Part shown: positions 51,080 through 60,090 of the stretch, piece by piece
How the letters are laid out: each line of letters begins with the position of its first letter
Numbering within the stretch: position 1 is the first letter of the stretch
Source: an uncultured Paracoccaceae bacterium
GTDB taxonomy: Bacteria > Pseudomonadota > Alphaproteobacteria > Rhodobacterales > Rhodobacteraceae
Direction of reading: 5' to 3'
DNA: 64,000 nucleotides
NCBI GenBank assembly: GCA_947496605.1
Contig: CANMDF010000005.1
Location: 20,462-84,461, forward strand
Position numbers and translations under genes: made by a program
Notes under the pieces: generated by a model
Database searches by the model: none
Told to the model about the DNA's origin: nothing
The model's input: only the letters and a program-made list of their open reading frames with translations

Positions 51080-52738
51080 TTGATTAAGAACGGTAGGTTT
51101 TTTGCCGCACCGCAGAAGAGCGAGGACAATTTTAAGCGGGTTTTTGCTCGTTTGGCGGCAGCAGGTGCAGGGAGGCCAGTCGACAAAGACGGCTTCGCTG
51201 ACGGGCCATGGACACCTGAGTCTTTGGCGGAGGCGATTTCTGCCATCGATGGCAATCGTGGTGGGGTAGAACTGCGTTCGGTTCAAGTCTGGTTTCAGGA
51301 CAACGACAACGGCATCAGCGACACAAACCTTCGGTGGCTTGCCCGAATTTTTGGATGTGGTGATCCAGAAGCAACCAGTGAATGGCAGACAGAACTGAAA
51401 GCCGCAAAGGAACGGCTGGCCAGTGAGAGGCGTACGAAGCGGCAATCCAAACGTGTTGAGAAGATCGAAAACCCGTCTGTTGTTTTCAACGTGTATGACG
51501 TTCCTATGGGGGAACCGGGTTTTTCGTCTGGTTCGCCCAAACCGAAAGATGCCATTTACGAGGATGATCAACCTGTTATGCGGGGCGTAAGTTTAGCCCT
51601 TCGTTCTGAGGGCGTCTTTAGCGGCCCGAATTCATTGCTTATGCCGATCGTCATTTGGGGTGGCCTTGGCATTCTATGGTTCCTCGCAATCAGCCTCGGC
51701 GTGCACAGCGTTACGTACAGCCCATCTGAAGGAATCAACAAGCAGGTTGGGTTCATATGGTCGCCGGGATGGAATATTGGCGAGCCGATTTTCCTTCCGA
51801 TCTACCTGATTTTATGTTCGTCGCTTGTTACTACTTGGAAACAAACGAACCGTCATAGTCTTTTGACCTCCGGTGGCATTTCTGGCGTCGACGGGTGGCA
51901 CAGAAAGATCACGCGGTTCACTTCGTCGTTTTGGGCGATCCTCTTTATCTGTGTAGTGTTGATTTTCGTCGTCCAGTGGTTGGGTGTCTACTTGTTGCCA
52001 CTGCAGGAAGGATCCGATGACGTGCCGATGATTGACTGGATGCTGATAGCACTTGTCAGGCCCGAGGTACTTTCAACCGATCAAGCGATCTTTGTGTCCT
52101 TCTTGGGGTTCTTTTATTCCGGCATCATCTATTGGTTTCTCTTCACTGGATCGCTTTTCCTTTTTATTGTTTCACGTGATTTTGCCGACATTGGTTCAGC
52201 AAAAGACGACCGCCACACACCGCACTACAACGGTCAAGTCGTCAAATTTGGGATGAAGATCATGGAGGTAGTGTTTCGTTGCACGATCCTTGGCATCATG
52301 GTCGCGCTGTCGATCAAATTGAATGCAGCCTACCTTGTGTCAGATGCCGAAAGCATCACGGGCTGGCTCTGGCATGATGCGTCGCTTCTCTTCGGCTATC
52401 GCTTAGATGGTTGGTCTTGGATCAACGGAAGCCCATCACCTTTTTTTACCAGCTTTCTACTCCTTTTCTTGCTTTGTTTTGTGTTTGGCGCTTGCCTCGC
52501 ACAGGTCAAAACAGGTTTTCAAAAGACCAATTTGTTCGATCAGGAGGCCAGTTATGCGAAGCAGGCTTGGTATCGCATGTATACTGTGCTTGGAATACTT
52601 TCGGCGGGGTACTTATTGATCGGCCAGTTTTATGGCTTCTCGGTCATTCTGGCGCTCAGTATCGCGGTCGCTCTGTCCAGTCTGCTTTGGAGAGTCGAAC
52701 CAGTAAGCAAAATACCAAAGGGGAAGGATCAGCCATGA
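51080..52738 (+). CDS. rcgA: RcgA-like membrane protein
   Basis: 552 residues from TTG 51080. The N-terminal 125 residues are soluble and look DNA-binding (PWTPESLAEAISAIDGNRGG, then LRWLARIFGCGDPE), followed by six to eight membrane helices between about 185 and 540. This soluble-plus-polytopic layout and the overlapping downstream hydrolase match the RcgA/RcgR pair of rhizobial plasmids, which influences conjugation. Role here inferred from that. Confidence 0.75.
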   Translation: MIKNGRFFAAPQKSEDNFKRVFARLAAAGAGRPVDKDGFADGPWTPESLAEAISAIDGNRGGVELRSVQVWFQDNDNGISDTNLRWLARIFGCGDPEATSEWQTELKAAKERLASERRTKRQSKRVEKIENPSVVFNVYDVPMGEPGFSSGSPKPKDAIYEDDQPVMRGVSLALRSEGVFSGPNSLLMPIVIWGGLGILWFLAISLGVHSVTYSPSEGINKQVGFIWSPGWNIGEPIFLPIYLILCSSLVTTWKQTNRHSLLTSGGISGVDGWHRKITRFTSSFWAILFICVVLIFVVQWLGVYLLPLQEGSDDVPMIDWMLIALVRPEVLSTDQAIFVSFLGFFYSGIIYWFLFTGSLFLFIVSRDFADIGSAKDDRHTPHYNGQVVKFGMKIMEVVFRCTILGIMVALSIKLNAAYLVSDAESITGWLWHDASLLFGYRLDGWSWINGSPSPFFTSFLLLFLLCFVFGACLAQVKTGFQKTNLFDQEASYAKQAWYRMYTVLGILSAGYLLIGQFYGFSVILALSIAVALSSLLWRVEPVSKIPKGKDQP

Positions 52739-53700
52739 GAACGGCGCAAATACATACCGATATCTCTGTTGCGCCAAAGTCCGCGGAAGGCTTCATGGTC
52801 ACAACGTCCGATGGAGTGGACATTCGAGTTGGCCTTTGGCGAACAGAGCAGGACTGCAGGGGCACGGCTTTGTTGTTCCCCGGAAGGGGCGATTACATCG
52901 AGCTATATGGTCATCCTGTTTCTGCACTGGTTGCTGCCGGCTTCAACGCGCTGGTGATAGACTGGCGCGGACATGGGCTATCTGGCAGAGTCGCGAACAA
53001 CCCAAAAGTTGGCCATATCGTATCGTTTTCTGAATATCAGAACGACGTCAAAACGATGATTGAGTGCGTGGACGAACTGGAGTTGGAAAAACCGCTATTC
53101 GTAGTTGGCCATTCAATGGGGGCCTGCGTCGCCCTTCGGTCACTCATTGAAGGGTTGGAGGTGAAAGCAGCTGCATTTTCAGCACCGATGTTTGGGATTT
53201 ATATGGCATCGTATGAGCGAGCAGCGGCATGGCCCCTCACCTGGTTTCTGCGCACCATTGGCAAAGGGCAGATGTATGCTCCGGGCTTTAATGACGACAG
53301 CTACGTGTTCAAGCACCAGTTTGAAGACAACAACCTCACGAATAGTCGTGAAGAATATGAACGTTGGATTATGCAAGGGACCAAGTGCCCGGAGCTTCAC
53401 ACGGGTGGACCAAGTATGGGTTGGCTCTACGCTGCCTTGAAGGAATGCCACGACCTTTCCAAACTGCCGTCCCCTGACATCCCTTGCCTGACGTTTTGCG
53501 GTGATCAGGAACAAACAGTCGGTGTCAGTGCAATTCGGGAACGTCTCGTCAATTGGCCAACAGGGCACTTAGAGCAAGTACACGATGCAAAGCACGAGCT
53601 TTTCCTAGAATTGCCTGAAGTTCGTGAAAAAGTCATAGGAAAAATCATTTCTTTCTTCTGTAGTTTCGAAACATCCCATCGAGGCGTCTCTGCCGTGTGA
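52735..53700 (+). CDS. rcgR: RcgR-like alpha/beta hydrolase
   Basis: 321 residues from ATG 52735, overlapping the rcgA stop (ATGA). Nucleophile elbow GHSMG (about 127-131), oxyanion region FPGRGDYIELYG, catalytic His in DAKHELFLE. Monoacylglycerol-lipase/lysophospholipase-like fold. Its rhizobial relatives have been suggested to act on quorum lactones; a lactonase or esterase role in transfer control is possible but unproven. Confidence 0.82.
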   Translation: MRTAQIHTDISVAPKSAEGFMVTTSDGVDIRVGLWRTEQDCRGTALLFPGRGDYIELYGHPVSALVAAGFNALVIDWRGHGLSGRVANNPKVGHIVSFSEYQNDVKTMIECVDELELEKPLFVVGHSMGACVALRSLIEGLEVKAAAFSAPMFGIYMASYERAAAWPLTWFLRTIGKGQMYAPGFNDDSYVFKHQFEDNNLTNSREEYERWIMQGTKCPELHTGGPSMGWLYAALKECHDLSKLPSPDIPCLTFCGDQEQTVGVSAIRERLVNWPTGHLEQVHDAKHELFLELPEVREKVIGKIISFFCSFETSHRGVSAV

Positions 53701-54215
53701 CGTGGGATTTTCTGGCTTTTCACTTTTGTTATGCATACGAGAAGGCAGCTTCTTGAGGTCGAAAATCAGCGCCTACTTGAGTGTAACGAATAGCACTTAT
53801 TCGTCGCTTGGAGGGGTCAATTCCAGTAGAGGGCCCAACTGGATCGAACGTGCATATTCGGGCGCCTTGAAGAACAATAGCGGAACATGAAGTTTAGCCG
53901 CCGTTCGCTGCGTCGTCTACGAAAAAGCAAGTTGCGGACAAAACCGCCGTTGCCCCTTCGAAAACTAATGGCCGCTTCGCACGCTTTGCGACGGCAGCGA
54001 AAAACAGCAAGGGCGAAAAATATGAATTCGCTGCGTCGAAGCGAGGACTTTCAGACACCGCCAAAGCGGACTTTCCTAAACAAAGATTGGGGGCGACATT
54101 ACTTCCCAAAAGTTGTTCCGCAGTTCTTACACTGACATTTGAAAGAATCGCCACATAGGACACTCGCAGAATTTTGAGATGCAGTATTCGAAGCCAAAAC
54201 GGTTGTTTACATAGT
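53701..54215. other. Gene-free stretch
   Basis: Open frames on both strands look like chance (no ribosome sites, odd composition). Nothing else recognised. Confidence 0.5.
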
Positions 54216-55928
54216 TCATGAGTTGTGGAACCACCGCCAGGCTTGGTGTTGTGATAGAAATACCTCCCCCGAGAGCTCCCTCAGGAAACCTGTGGTCGAC
54301 AAGCGGTCCATGACGGGACCTTTCACCTCTGAAAGATGAAAACGGATGTTGGCGTCGACCAAACGGCTGTTGATCACTGACAGGCTTTCGAGTGCGGAAA
54401 AGTCGATCTCGTTGACCGCAGAGCACATTAGCACAACGTCCGTGATCTCGGGGGATCTCGCGACCCGCTCCATCAAATGGTCTTCCAGGAACTTCGTATT
54501 CGCAAAATACATGCTCTGATCGATCCGCAGGGTCAGCAATGTCGGTGAAGTCTCTACCTTATGCCGCAGGACATTGCGAAAATGCTCGGTTCCGGGCACG
54601 CAACCCACCTCGGCGATATGGGGTTTGGACGTGTGATAGATGTGTAAGGATAATGAGACGATCATGCCGACCGCGACACCCACTTCCACCCCCAGCAACA
54701 GCGTCGCGGTGATTGTCGCAGCGACCGCCAGAAAATCGGCCCGGCTGTATTGCCATGTCTTTTTGAGTATCGAGGCGTCGACCAGACTGAGAACCGCCAC
54801 GATAATCGTGGCCGCAAGTGTTGCCTTCGGCAGAAAGTAGATCAGGGGCGTCAGGAACAGGGCGGCGATGGCCAGACCGACAGCGGTGTAGATCCCGGCG
54901 GCTGGTGTCTCGGCCCCCGCATCGAAGTTGACGACGGAGCGAGAGAAACCGCCTGTGACCGGAAAACCGCCTGAAAACGCTGCGCCGAGGTTGGCGGCAC
55001 CGAGGCCAATCAATTCCTGATTGGGATCGATGTTTTGGCGTTTCTTTGCCGCGAGGGTCTGGGCGACCGAGATGCTCTCGACAAAACCAATGATCGAGAT
55101 CAGCAATGCCGGCAAAATCAGCGCCTTTGCCAGATCGAGCGAAAGGATGGGGGTTGTGAAGGGCGGCAGGCTCTGCGGCACCTCACCAACGATGGCGACG
55201 CCCTTGGGCGCAAGATCGAACGTCCAGACGGCAAGAGTTGTTGCCGCGATTGCGACAACCGGTGCGGATTTTGCCAAGATGTTGACCAGAGGCTTGGCCA
55301 GACCTGCCTCCGTCAGAAGCGGGCCAAGTGACCAGCGCGTCCAGTACAGGAAGGCAACAGTGGACAGGCCAAGCGCTGCGGTCTGCCAATGGACGCCGGC
55401 AATGCTGATCACGACATCCTCCAGCATTTCGACAAGCCCGTGCCCTTTGGACGAGCTGCCCATAAGCGGGCCCAGCTGTCCCAATGCGATCAGCAAGGCG
55501 GAGGCCGTAATGAAGCCGGAGATGACCGGGTGGCTCAAGAAGTTCGCGATGAACCCAAACCGCAGCAAGCCGAGACCGACAAGAATTGCGCCGGAGAGAA
55601 ACGCCAGCATCAACGCAGCAGACGCGTAATCCGCTGTTCCCTGCTCCGCCACTTTCCCAATCGCCGCCGCCGTCATAAGCGAAACCACGGCGACCGGGCC
55701 CACTGCCAGCGCGCGGCTCGTGCCGAGCAAAGCATAAAGGACAATCGGCACAATCGAGGCATAGAGCCCAGCCTCGGGTGGTAGCCCAGCGATCAAGGCA
55801 TAGGCCAGCGACTGTGGGATCAGCATGATAGTCACGATCAGTGCCGCCAGCAGATCGCTGGAAAACGCGGAACGCGAGTAGTCTTTGCCCCATTGCAGGA
55901 TGGGAACATACCTTTGCAGGCTACGCAT
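54216..55928 (-). CDS. SulP-family anion permease with STAS domain
   Basis: 570 residues. About 10-12 membrane helices, with the SulP signatures AGLPPEAGLYASIVPIVLYA and GAAFSGGFPVTGGFSRS, then a cytoplasmic STAS domain from about 440. Probably takes up or releases sulfate, sulfite or bicarbonate; its place after the persulfide genes suggests handling the sulfite or sulfate they produce. Confidence 0.92.
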   Translation of the reverse strand: MRSLQRYVPILQWGKDYSRSAFSSDLLAALIVTIMLIPQSLAYALIAGLPPEAGLYASIVPIVLYALLGTSRALAVGPVAVVSLMTAAAIGKVAEQGTADYASAALMLAFLSGAILVGLGLLRFGFIANFLSHPVISGFITASALLIALGQLGPLMGSSSKGHGLVEMLEDVVISIAGVHWQTAALGLSTVAFLYWTRWSLGPLLTEAGLAKPLVNILAKSAPVVAIAATTLAVWTFDLAPKGVAIVGEVPQSLPPFTTPILSLDLAKALILPALLISIIGFVESISVAQTLAAKKRQNIDPNQELIGLGAANLGAAFSGGFPVTGGFSRSVVNFDAGAETPAAGIYTAVGLAIAALFLTPLIYFLPKATLAATIIVAVLSLVDASILKKTWQYSRADFLAVAATITATLLLGVEVGVAVGMIVSLSLHIYHTSKPHIAEVGCVPGTEHFRNVLRHKVETSPTLLTLRIDQSMYFANTKFLEDHLMERVARSPEITDVVLMCSAVNEIDFSALESLSVINSRLVDANIRFHLSEVKGPVMDRLSTTGFLRELSGEVFLSQHQAWRWFHNS

Positions 55929-55992
55929 TTTTTGGTCCTACGAAGAGCGGCCAGCATGCATCGCTGGCCAAAGAAATGTGCAAGAGAGCGGT

Positions 55993-56337
55993 TTAGGCCG
56001 CCGCTTGAGATACTGCGCTTGCGGTCCAAAGCGCTGTTGCGCGTCCGCCAGACCGGCAATAGCCGAGAACTGGTTGGGGCAATTCGTTCATGGCGTCTTC
56101 GAACGCGGTAATGTGGCTTTCATCCATTTCACCCGGGACCACCGGGATATGGAGCGCTTGCAGCCCAGCTGCTTCGGCAGCCGCCTTGATGGCGGCAAAT
56201 GCTGGTTGATCGGGTGCCTCATCATCGGGGCGATTGCAGATCACGGCCTTGAATCCCGCCTTCTTGATCGCCTGGATGTCGGTCACGTCAATCTGCGCCG
56301 TTACGGCAAAGTCGTTTGAAAGTGTCTTGATTTCCAT
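55993..56337 (-). CDS. blh: TIGR01244-type sulfur transferase (Blh/DUF442)
   Basis: 114 residues. A protein-tyrosine-phosphatase-like fold with the active loop GYCRSGGRA. In Blh proteins this domain is linked to the persulfide dioxygenase and acts in sulfide detoxification. Eighteen bases downstream of the dioxygenase gene. Confidence 0.87.
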   Translation of the reverse strand: MEIKTLSNDFAVTAQIDVTDIQAIKKAGFKAVICNRPDDEAPDQPAFAAIKAAAEAAGLQALHIPVVPGEMDESHITAFEDAMNELPQPVLGYCRSGGRATALWTASAVSQAAA

Positions 56338-56354
56338 TTGAGTGTCCTTTGGGC

Positions 56355-57239
56355 CTAGAGCCCATTGACCGGTACTTTCAGTACCGGATGTCCGTCTTTG
56401 TCTGTGGGCACTTCGCCAGCCCGCATGTTCACCTGAAGCGAAGGTATGATCAGCTTTGGCACTGCAAGTTGGGCGTCACGTTCTTGGCGGAACCTGACAA
56501 AGTCCTCTTTTGATTTCCCGCCGCCCACGTGAATGTTGCTGCGCTTTTCCTCTGCAACCGTCGTTTCCCAAGCGATCTCCCTTCCTCCGGGGCCGTAGTC
56601 ATGACACATGAACAGGCGCATTTCGTCGGGGAGGCTCAGCACCTTCATGATGGAATCGTAAAGTGTGCCTGCGTCTCCTCCGGGGAAGTCGGCACGTGCT
56701 GAGCCTCCATCCGGCATGAAGAGCGTGTCGCCCGTAAAGGCCGCGTTGCCCATGACGTGAACCATGCAGGCCGGTGTGTGACCGGGCGTTGCCATCGCAA
56801 AACCGGTTATGTTGCCGACCTGATAAGTGTCACCGTCCTTGAACAGGGCGTCGAACTGCGATCCGTCGCGCTGGAACTCGGTGCCTTCGTTGAAAATCTT
56901 CCCAAAGGTTTCCTGCACGATCATGATCTTCTCGCCGATGCCGATCTTGCCGCCCAAGTTGTCTTGGATATATGGGGCCGCGCTCAGGTGATCGGCGTGG
57001 ACGTGGGTTTCGATGATCCATTGTAGATCGAGGCCACGCTCGCGCACGCGCGCGATGATCTTGACGGCACTGTCGTGGGTGATCCGGCCTGCCGCATAGT
57101 CAAGGTCCATCACGCTGTCGATAACGGCGCACGCGTTCGAGGTCGGGTCTTTCACGATGTAACTGATTGTGTTGGTTGGCGCGTCAAAGAAGGCTTCGAC
57201 ATCGGCAACCATACTCATCTCGATTGGATAGTTCGACAT
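56355..57239 (-). CDS. Persulfide dioxygenase, metallo-beta-lactamase fold (ETHE1-like)
   Basis: 294 residues from ATG 57239 (GGAG upstream). Metal motif THVHADH near residue 70, then TPGHTPACMVH and GDTLFMPDGGSARADFPGG. Oxidises glutathione persulfide to sulfite. In-frame ATGs at 57245 and 57254 are alternatives; the far longer open frame upstream belongs to the overlapping transporter gene. Confidence 0.9.
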   Translation of the reverse strand: MSNYPIEMSMVADVEAFFDAPTNTISYIVKDPTSNACAVIDSVMDLDYAAGRITHDSAVKIIARVRERGLDLQWIIETHVHADHLSAAPYIQDNLGGKIGIGEKIMIVQETFGKIFNEGTEFQRDGSQFDALFKDGDTYQVGNITGFAMATPGHTPACMVHVMGNAAFTGDTLFMPDGGSARADFPGGDAGTLYDSIMKVLSLPDEMRLFMCHDYGPGGREIAWETTVAEEKRSNIHVGGGKSKEDFVRFRQERDAQLAVPKLIIPSLQVNMRAGEVPTDKDGHPVLKVPVNGL

Positions 57240-57265
57240 TGCCATATTCTCCATTTGGCGGCCGC

Positions 57266-57694
57266 CTAGGCCGCCTTTTCCATAAAACGCGTTGTCGCAA
57301 TTCGTCTCAGGACAAACCCGCCAAAAACCGCGACAAGAAAGAGGGCAACCTCCCAGCGACCCGTCCCAAGCGCGGGAATGGCCGCGCCGGGGCAGAAGCC
57401 CGCAATGCCCCAGCCAACACCAAACAGGGCCGATCCAAGCACCAGTTGACGGTCGATGATCGTTGAGGCCGGAACCTGAAACGTTGAGGTGAAAAGCGGA
57501 GCGGCGCGACGCCACACAAGGCGATATCCGACGAAGGTGATGCTGACAGCGCCCGCCATGACGAATGCGAGGCTTGGATCCCACGTGCCCATCACATCAA
57601 AGAAGTTGAGCACTTTGGCAGGGTCTATCATGCCGGAGATGGCAATCCCGATCCCGAAAACGAGTCCGGTTACGGCTGCGTAGATGAGTTTCAT
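57266..57694 (-). CDS. pmpB: YeeE/YedE half-transporter (PmpB-like)
   Basis: 142 residues from ATG 57694. Four hydrophobic segments; GIGIAISGMIDPAKVLNFFD and GIAGFCPGAAIPALGTG, the latter with the conserved Cys of thiosulfate/persulfide transporters. Pairs with the next half-transporter gene. Confidence 0.9.
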   Translation of the reverse strand: MKLIYAAVTGLVFGIGIAISGMIDPAKVLNFFDVMGTWDPSLAFVMAGAVSITFVGYRLVWRRAAPLFTSTFQVPASTIIDRQLVLGSALFGVGWGIAGFCPGAAIPALGTGRWEVALFLVAVFGGFVLRRIATTRFMEKAA

Positions 57695-57698
57695 CGGG

Positions 57699-58130
57699 TC
57701 AAACTCCGAAAACATGGCGGGCGACAAAAACGGTCAGTGCCGCAGTCGCCATGAAGGTGGGAACGGCCACGATCGAGCGCAGTGAAAGGCGCGACAGGCC
57801 GCAGACGCCATGGCCGGATGTACATCCTGATCCAAGGCTGGCGCCAATTCCGACAATGACACCGCCGATGACGATCATTGCGGGGCTGACGGGGATCGTC
57901 AGGGCGGGCATGGCCCCGGTCGCGACAAAGATCGCCCCGGGCGCAAGAACCATCCCCGCGACCATGGCAAGCCGCCAAGCCATTTCATCCGACGCATCAG
58001 AGAAAACGAGGCCTGACATGATGCCGGTTGCGCCAAGGATGCGGCCAAGGCCAAGCATCAGCAAAACGGCAGCCAGCCCGATCAAAAGGCCACCACCAAA
58101 TGAGGTGAAAGGGGTAAATGCGGTTTCCAT
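57699..58130 (-). CDS. pmpA: YeeE/YedE half-transporter (PmpA-like)
   Basis: 143 residues from ATG 58130. Four hydrophobic segments and the motif LGSGCTSGHGVCGLSRLS with two cysteines in the sulfur path. First gene of the pmpA-pmpB-dioxygenase-blh-sulP operon. Confidence 0.9.
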   Translation of the reverse strand: METAFTPFTSFGGGLLIGLAAVLLMLGLGRILGATGIMSGLVFSDASDEMAWRLAMVAGMVLAPGAIFVATGAMPALTIPVSPAMIVIGGVIVGIGASLGSGCTSGHGVCGLSRLSLRSIVAVPTFMATAALTVFVARHVFGV

Positions 58131-58235
58131 AGGTGTAGTGTCCGTGAGTGGTTGGCCGACCAAGCCGCAAGACGGACGTAACGCCGTTGCGGTCTGGTCG
58201 TGACACTCAGATAGACACCGGCCGACGCCAGTTCA

Positions 58236-58248
58236 GTGATATTGTCAC
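58236..58248. promoter_or_regulatory. Crp/Fnr-like operator candidate
   Basis: GTGA-TATTG-TCAC, a palindrome between the end of the Crp-family gene and the pmp operon, about 105 bases before the pmpA start. It may be the target of the adjacent regulator. Spacing is one base shorter than classical Crp sites. Confidence 0.4.
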
Positions 58249-58260
58249 CGTTCCGATTGA

Positions 58261-58944
58261 TTAGATGCTCTCGGCCAACTTTTCCAAGGCGGACCTGTCA
58301 ACGATTCTGATATGCCCGCGCGTTTGCGTCACGAACCCGCGTTTTTGAAAATCGTGAACCACGCGAGAGACGACCTCTCGCGCCGTGCCGAGTTCGCTTG
58401 CCAATTGCTGATGGGTCGCAGCGATCTCATCCTGACCTTTTGCCAACGCCAACAGTCGCGCTGCCAACCGCACGTCGATCCTGCCGAAGGCCACATCATC
58501 CACAACACGCAAAAGGTCGATTAGTCGTTTGGAATAGGCTGCGAATACAAAGGACCGAAAAACAGGTTCCTCGGCAACCAACTGATCAAATGATGGTTTT
58601 GGGAGAGAGATGATCGTCACATCGGTCTCGGCGTGACCTTCTGCATTGTAGGCCTCTTCTGACAACATGCAGGCGGTTGTCAGCACGCAACTTTCGCCGG
58701 CAACAACCCGGTAAAGCACGATTTCGCGACCAGCGTCCGACGACTGTGAAACCCGGATCGTCCCGTCGAGCAGGAACAGCAGACTGTCGGGAACGTTGTG
58801 TGGACCAAAAACCTGATGGCCTTTTCGATAACGCCGCACTTTCGCGGCGCGGAGCATCCTGTCGCGCACGCTGCGTGGTAAAGCGCGCGTTCCTTGAAAC
58901 GCTTCTGTCCAGTCTTTGTCCATTCGCAATCGCGCCAACTTCAT
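58261..58944 (-). CDS. Crp/Fnr-family regulator
   Basis: 227 residues. N-terminal cyclic-nucleotide-type sensor domain with cysteines 86 and 92 (GESCVLTTACML), and a C-terminal winged helix (HQQLASELGTAREVVSRVVH). Lacks the Fnr iron-sulphur cysteine cluster. This Cys-x5-Cys branch often accompanies pmp/sulfur genes, so it may sense persulfide by its thiols; that is inference. Confidence 0.88.
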   Translation of the reverse strand: MKLARLRMDKDWTEAFQGTRALPRSVRDRMLRAAKVRRYRKGHQVFGPHNVPDSLLFLLDGTIRVSQSSDAGREIVLYRVVAGESCVLTTACMLSEEAYNAEGHAETDVTIISLPKPSFDQLVAEEPVFRSFVFAAYSKRLIDLLRVVDDVAFGRIDVRLAARLLALAKGQDEIAATHQQLASELGTAREVVSRVVHDFQKRGFVTQTRGHIRIVDRSALEKLAESI

Positions 58945-59248
58945 TTCTTGGTCTCAGATGCCATCGTCAGATGGAGGAGAGTGCTGATGAATAGTTCTTC
59001 AGGTATCTATCCATGACATCAGACCATGAGAACTACCTTGCGTATTCAGAGATCGTCAACAGTCTGACTTCGTTGAGCGAACCACAACTATTGCCGTTGA
59101 AATGAGCGGCAACCCTGTGGGTGTAGCTGTCAGCTTTGAACGATACCCTTTTTTTGAAGTCCCTCTGCTCACGCGGTTTTCATTTCCATTCCGGCAAAGG
59201 CGCGTGCAAGACATCGAGCGGTATGTTTCTGTTCCCAAGGAAGTTCGA
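58945..59248. other. Gene-free stretch
   Basis: Intergenic between the Crp-family gene and the YHS gene; divergent promoters are expected here. No clear operator seen. Confidence 0.45.
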
Positions 59249-59707
59249 ATGATCAGCCGTCGCAGTTTTACGTTGGCAAGCACGCTTTTTGCGATAAGCC
59301 CGTCTGTAGCCTTCGCTAAAACAATAAATCGGTTTAGCCAGGGCGAGGATCAGCTTGCTTTGCAAGGCTATGACACCACCGCCTATTTCACATCCGGTGA
59401 GCCTGTGGAAGGTGCTGAAGCACTGGTCGTTGAATGGAAAGGCGCAAAATGGCAGTTCGTTACGGCTGAGGACGCCGAGACGTTCCGTGCCAATCCAGAT
59501 GCTTATGCACCTCAATTCGGTGGATACTGCACTCGGGCGATGTCCTTGCAGCAAGAAGTCCCCGGCGATCCCGAAGTCTGGCGCCTGCACAACGGAAAAC
59601 TCTACGTCTTTTTTGCCAGCCGTGGTGGAAGAGCCTTTGATCGCGGGCCTGATGAAATGATCGAACTGGCACAAGCGCATTGGGATACGCTTGATTTTGT
59701 TGAATAG
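59249..59707 (+). CDS. Tat-exported YHS-domain protein
   Basis: 152 residues from ATG 59249 (AAGGAAG upstream); the longer frame upstream has no support. The start MISRRSFTLAS carries a twin-arginine signal, cleaved near AFA-KT. The mature domain has GYDTTAYFTSGEPVEG, WQFVTAEDAETFRANPDAYA and GGYCTRA, the YHS core thought to bind a metal. Periplasmic; function unknown. Confidence 0.87.
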   Translation: MISRRSFTLASTLFAISPSVAFAKTINRFSQGEDQLALQGYDTTAYFTSGEPVEGAEALVVEWKGAKWQFVTAEDAETFRANPDAYAPQFGGYCTRAMSLQQEVPGDPEVWRLHNGKLYVFFASRGGRAFDRGPDEMIELAQAHWDTLDFVE

Positions 59708-60021
59708 CCGCTGCTAGCTGTGGCCTCTTCCACGTTCTGTTTGTTGTCGAATTCAAGAAATAGAAACTCCGCGTCAAGGTCCGCTTTGAACGCTGCAATT
59801 GCAGTATCCATTGGTAAACGGCGACGGCGGATCTTGGTCGTCCTTCAACATGCCAATGTCAGCAAACCGCGCTTCCCAGCTGCACATGCAAGGCGCAGCA
59901 TTTGGGACTATGGGCTCTCTCACGTCATTCGCCGCGACGGGCACGAACGGCTGCTAACCGGATCGGGGCTTACAGTGTCATTTCGCTCCTCCGGCAAATG
60001 ACCCAAGCTAAAAGGGTTTGC
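59708..60021. other. Gene-free stretch
   Basis: No gene recognised on either strand; open frames lack ribosome sites. Confidence 0.45.
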
Positions 60022-60056
60022 CAATACCGTATTATTTTGTCAATAATACGGTATTG
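60022..60056. promoter_or_regulatory. Perfect 14-bp palindrome upstream of an exported protein gene
   Basis: CAATACCGTATTAT, loop TTTGTCA, ATAATACGGTATTG. Lies 35 bases before the ATG at 60091. The half-site shares ACCGTATTATT with the virB operator region and CAATACCG with the mob promoter palindrome. Probable operator for a regulator common to these units. Confidence 0.65.
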
Positions 60057-60090
60057 TAGAAGCATTTCCAATGCGCACCTAGGAGGCCTC

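Noticed and set aside
53894..54163. 89-residue minus-strand frame
   Set aside because: No ribosome site, unnatural composition and a neighbouring plus frame equally open; treated as chance.
55183..55893. 236-residue minus frame inside the SulP gene
   Set aside because: Shadow frame of the SulP permease, which has full family motifs.
59602..59811. 69-residue minus frame at the end of the YHS gene
   Set aside because: Overlaps the real gene's 3' end and has no ribosome site.
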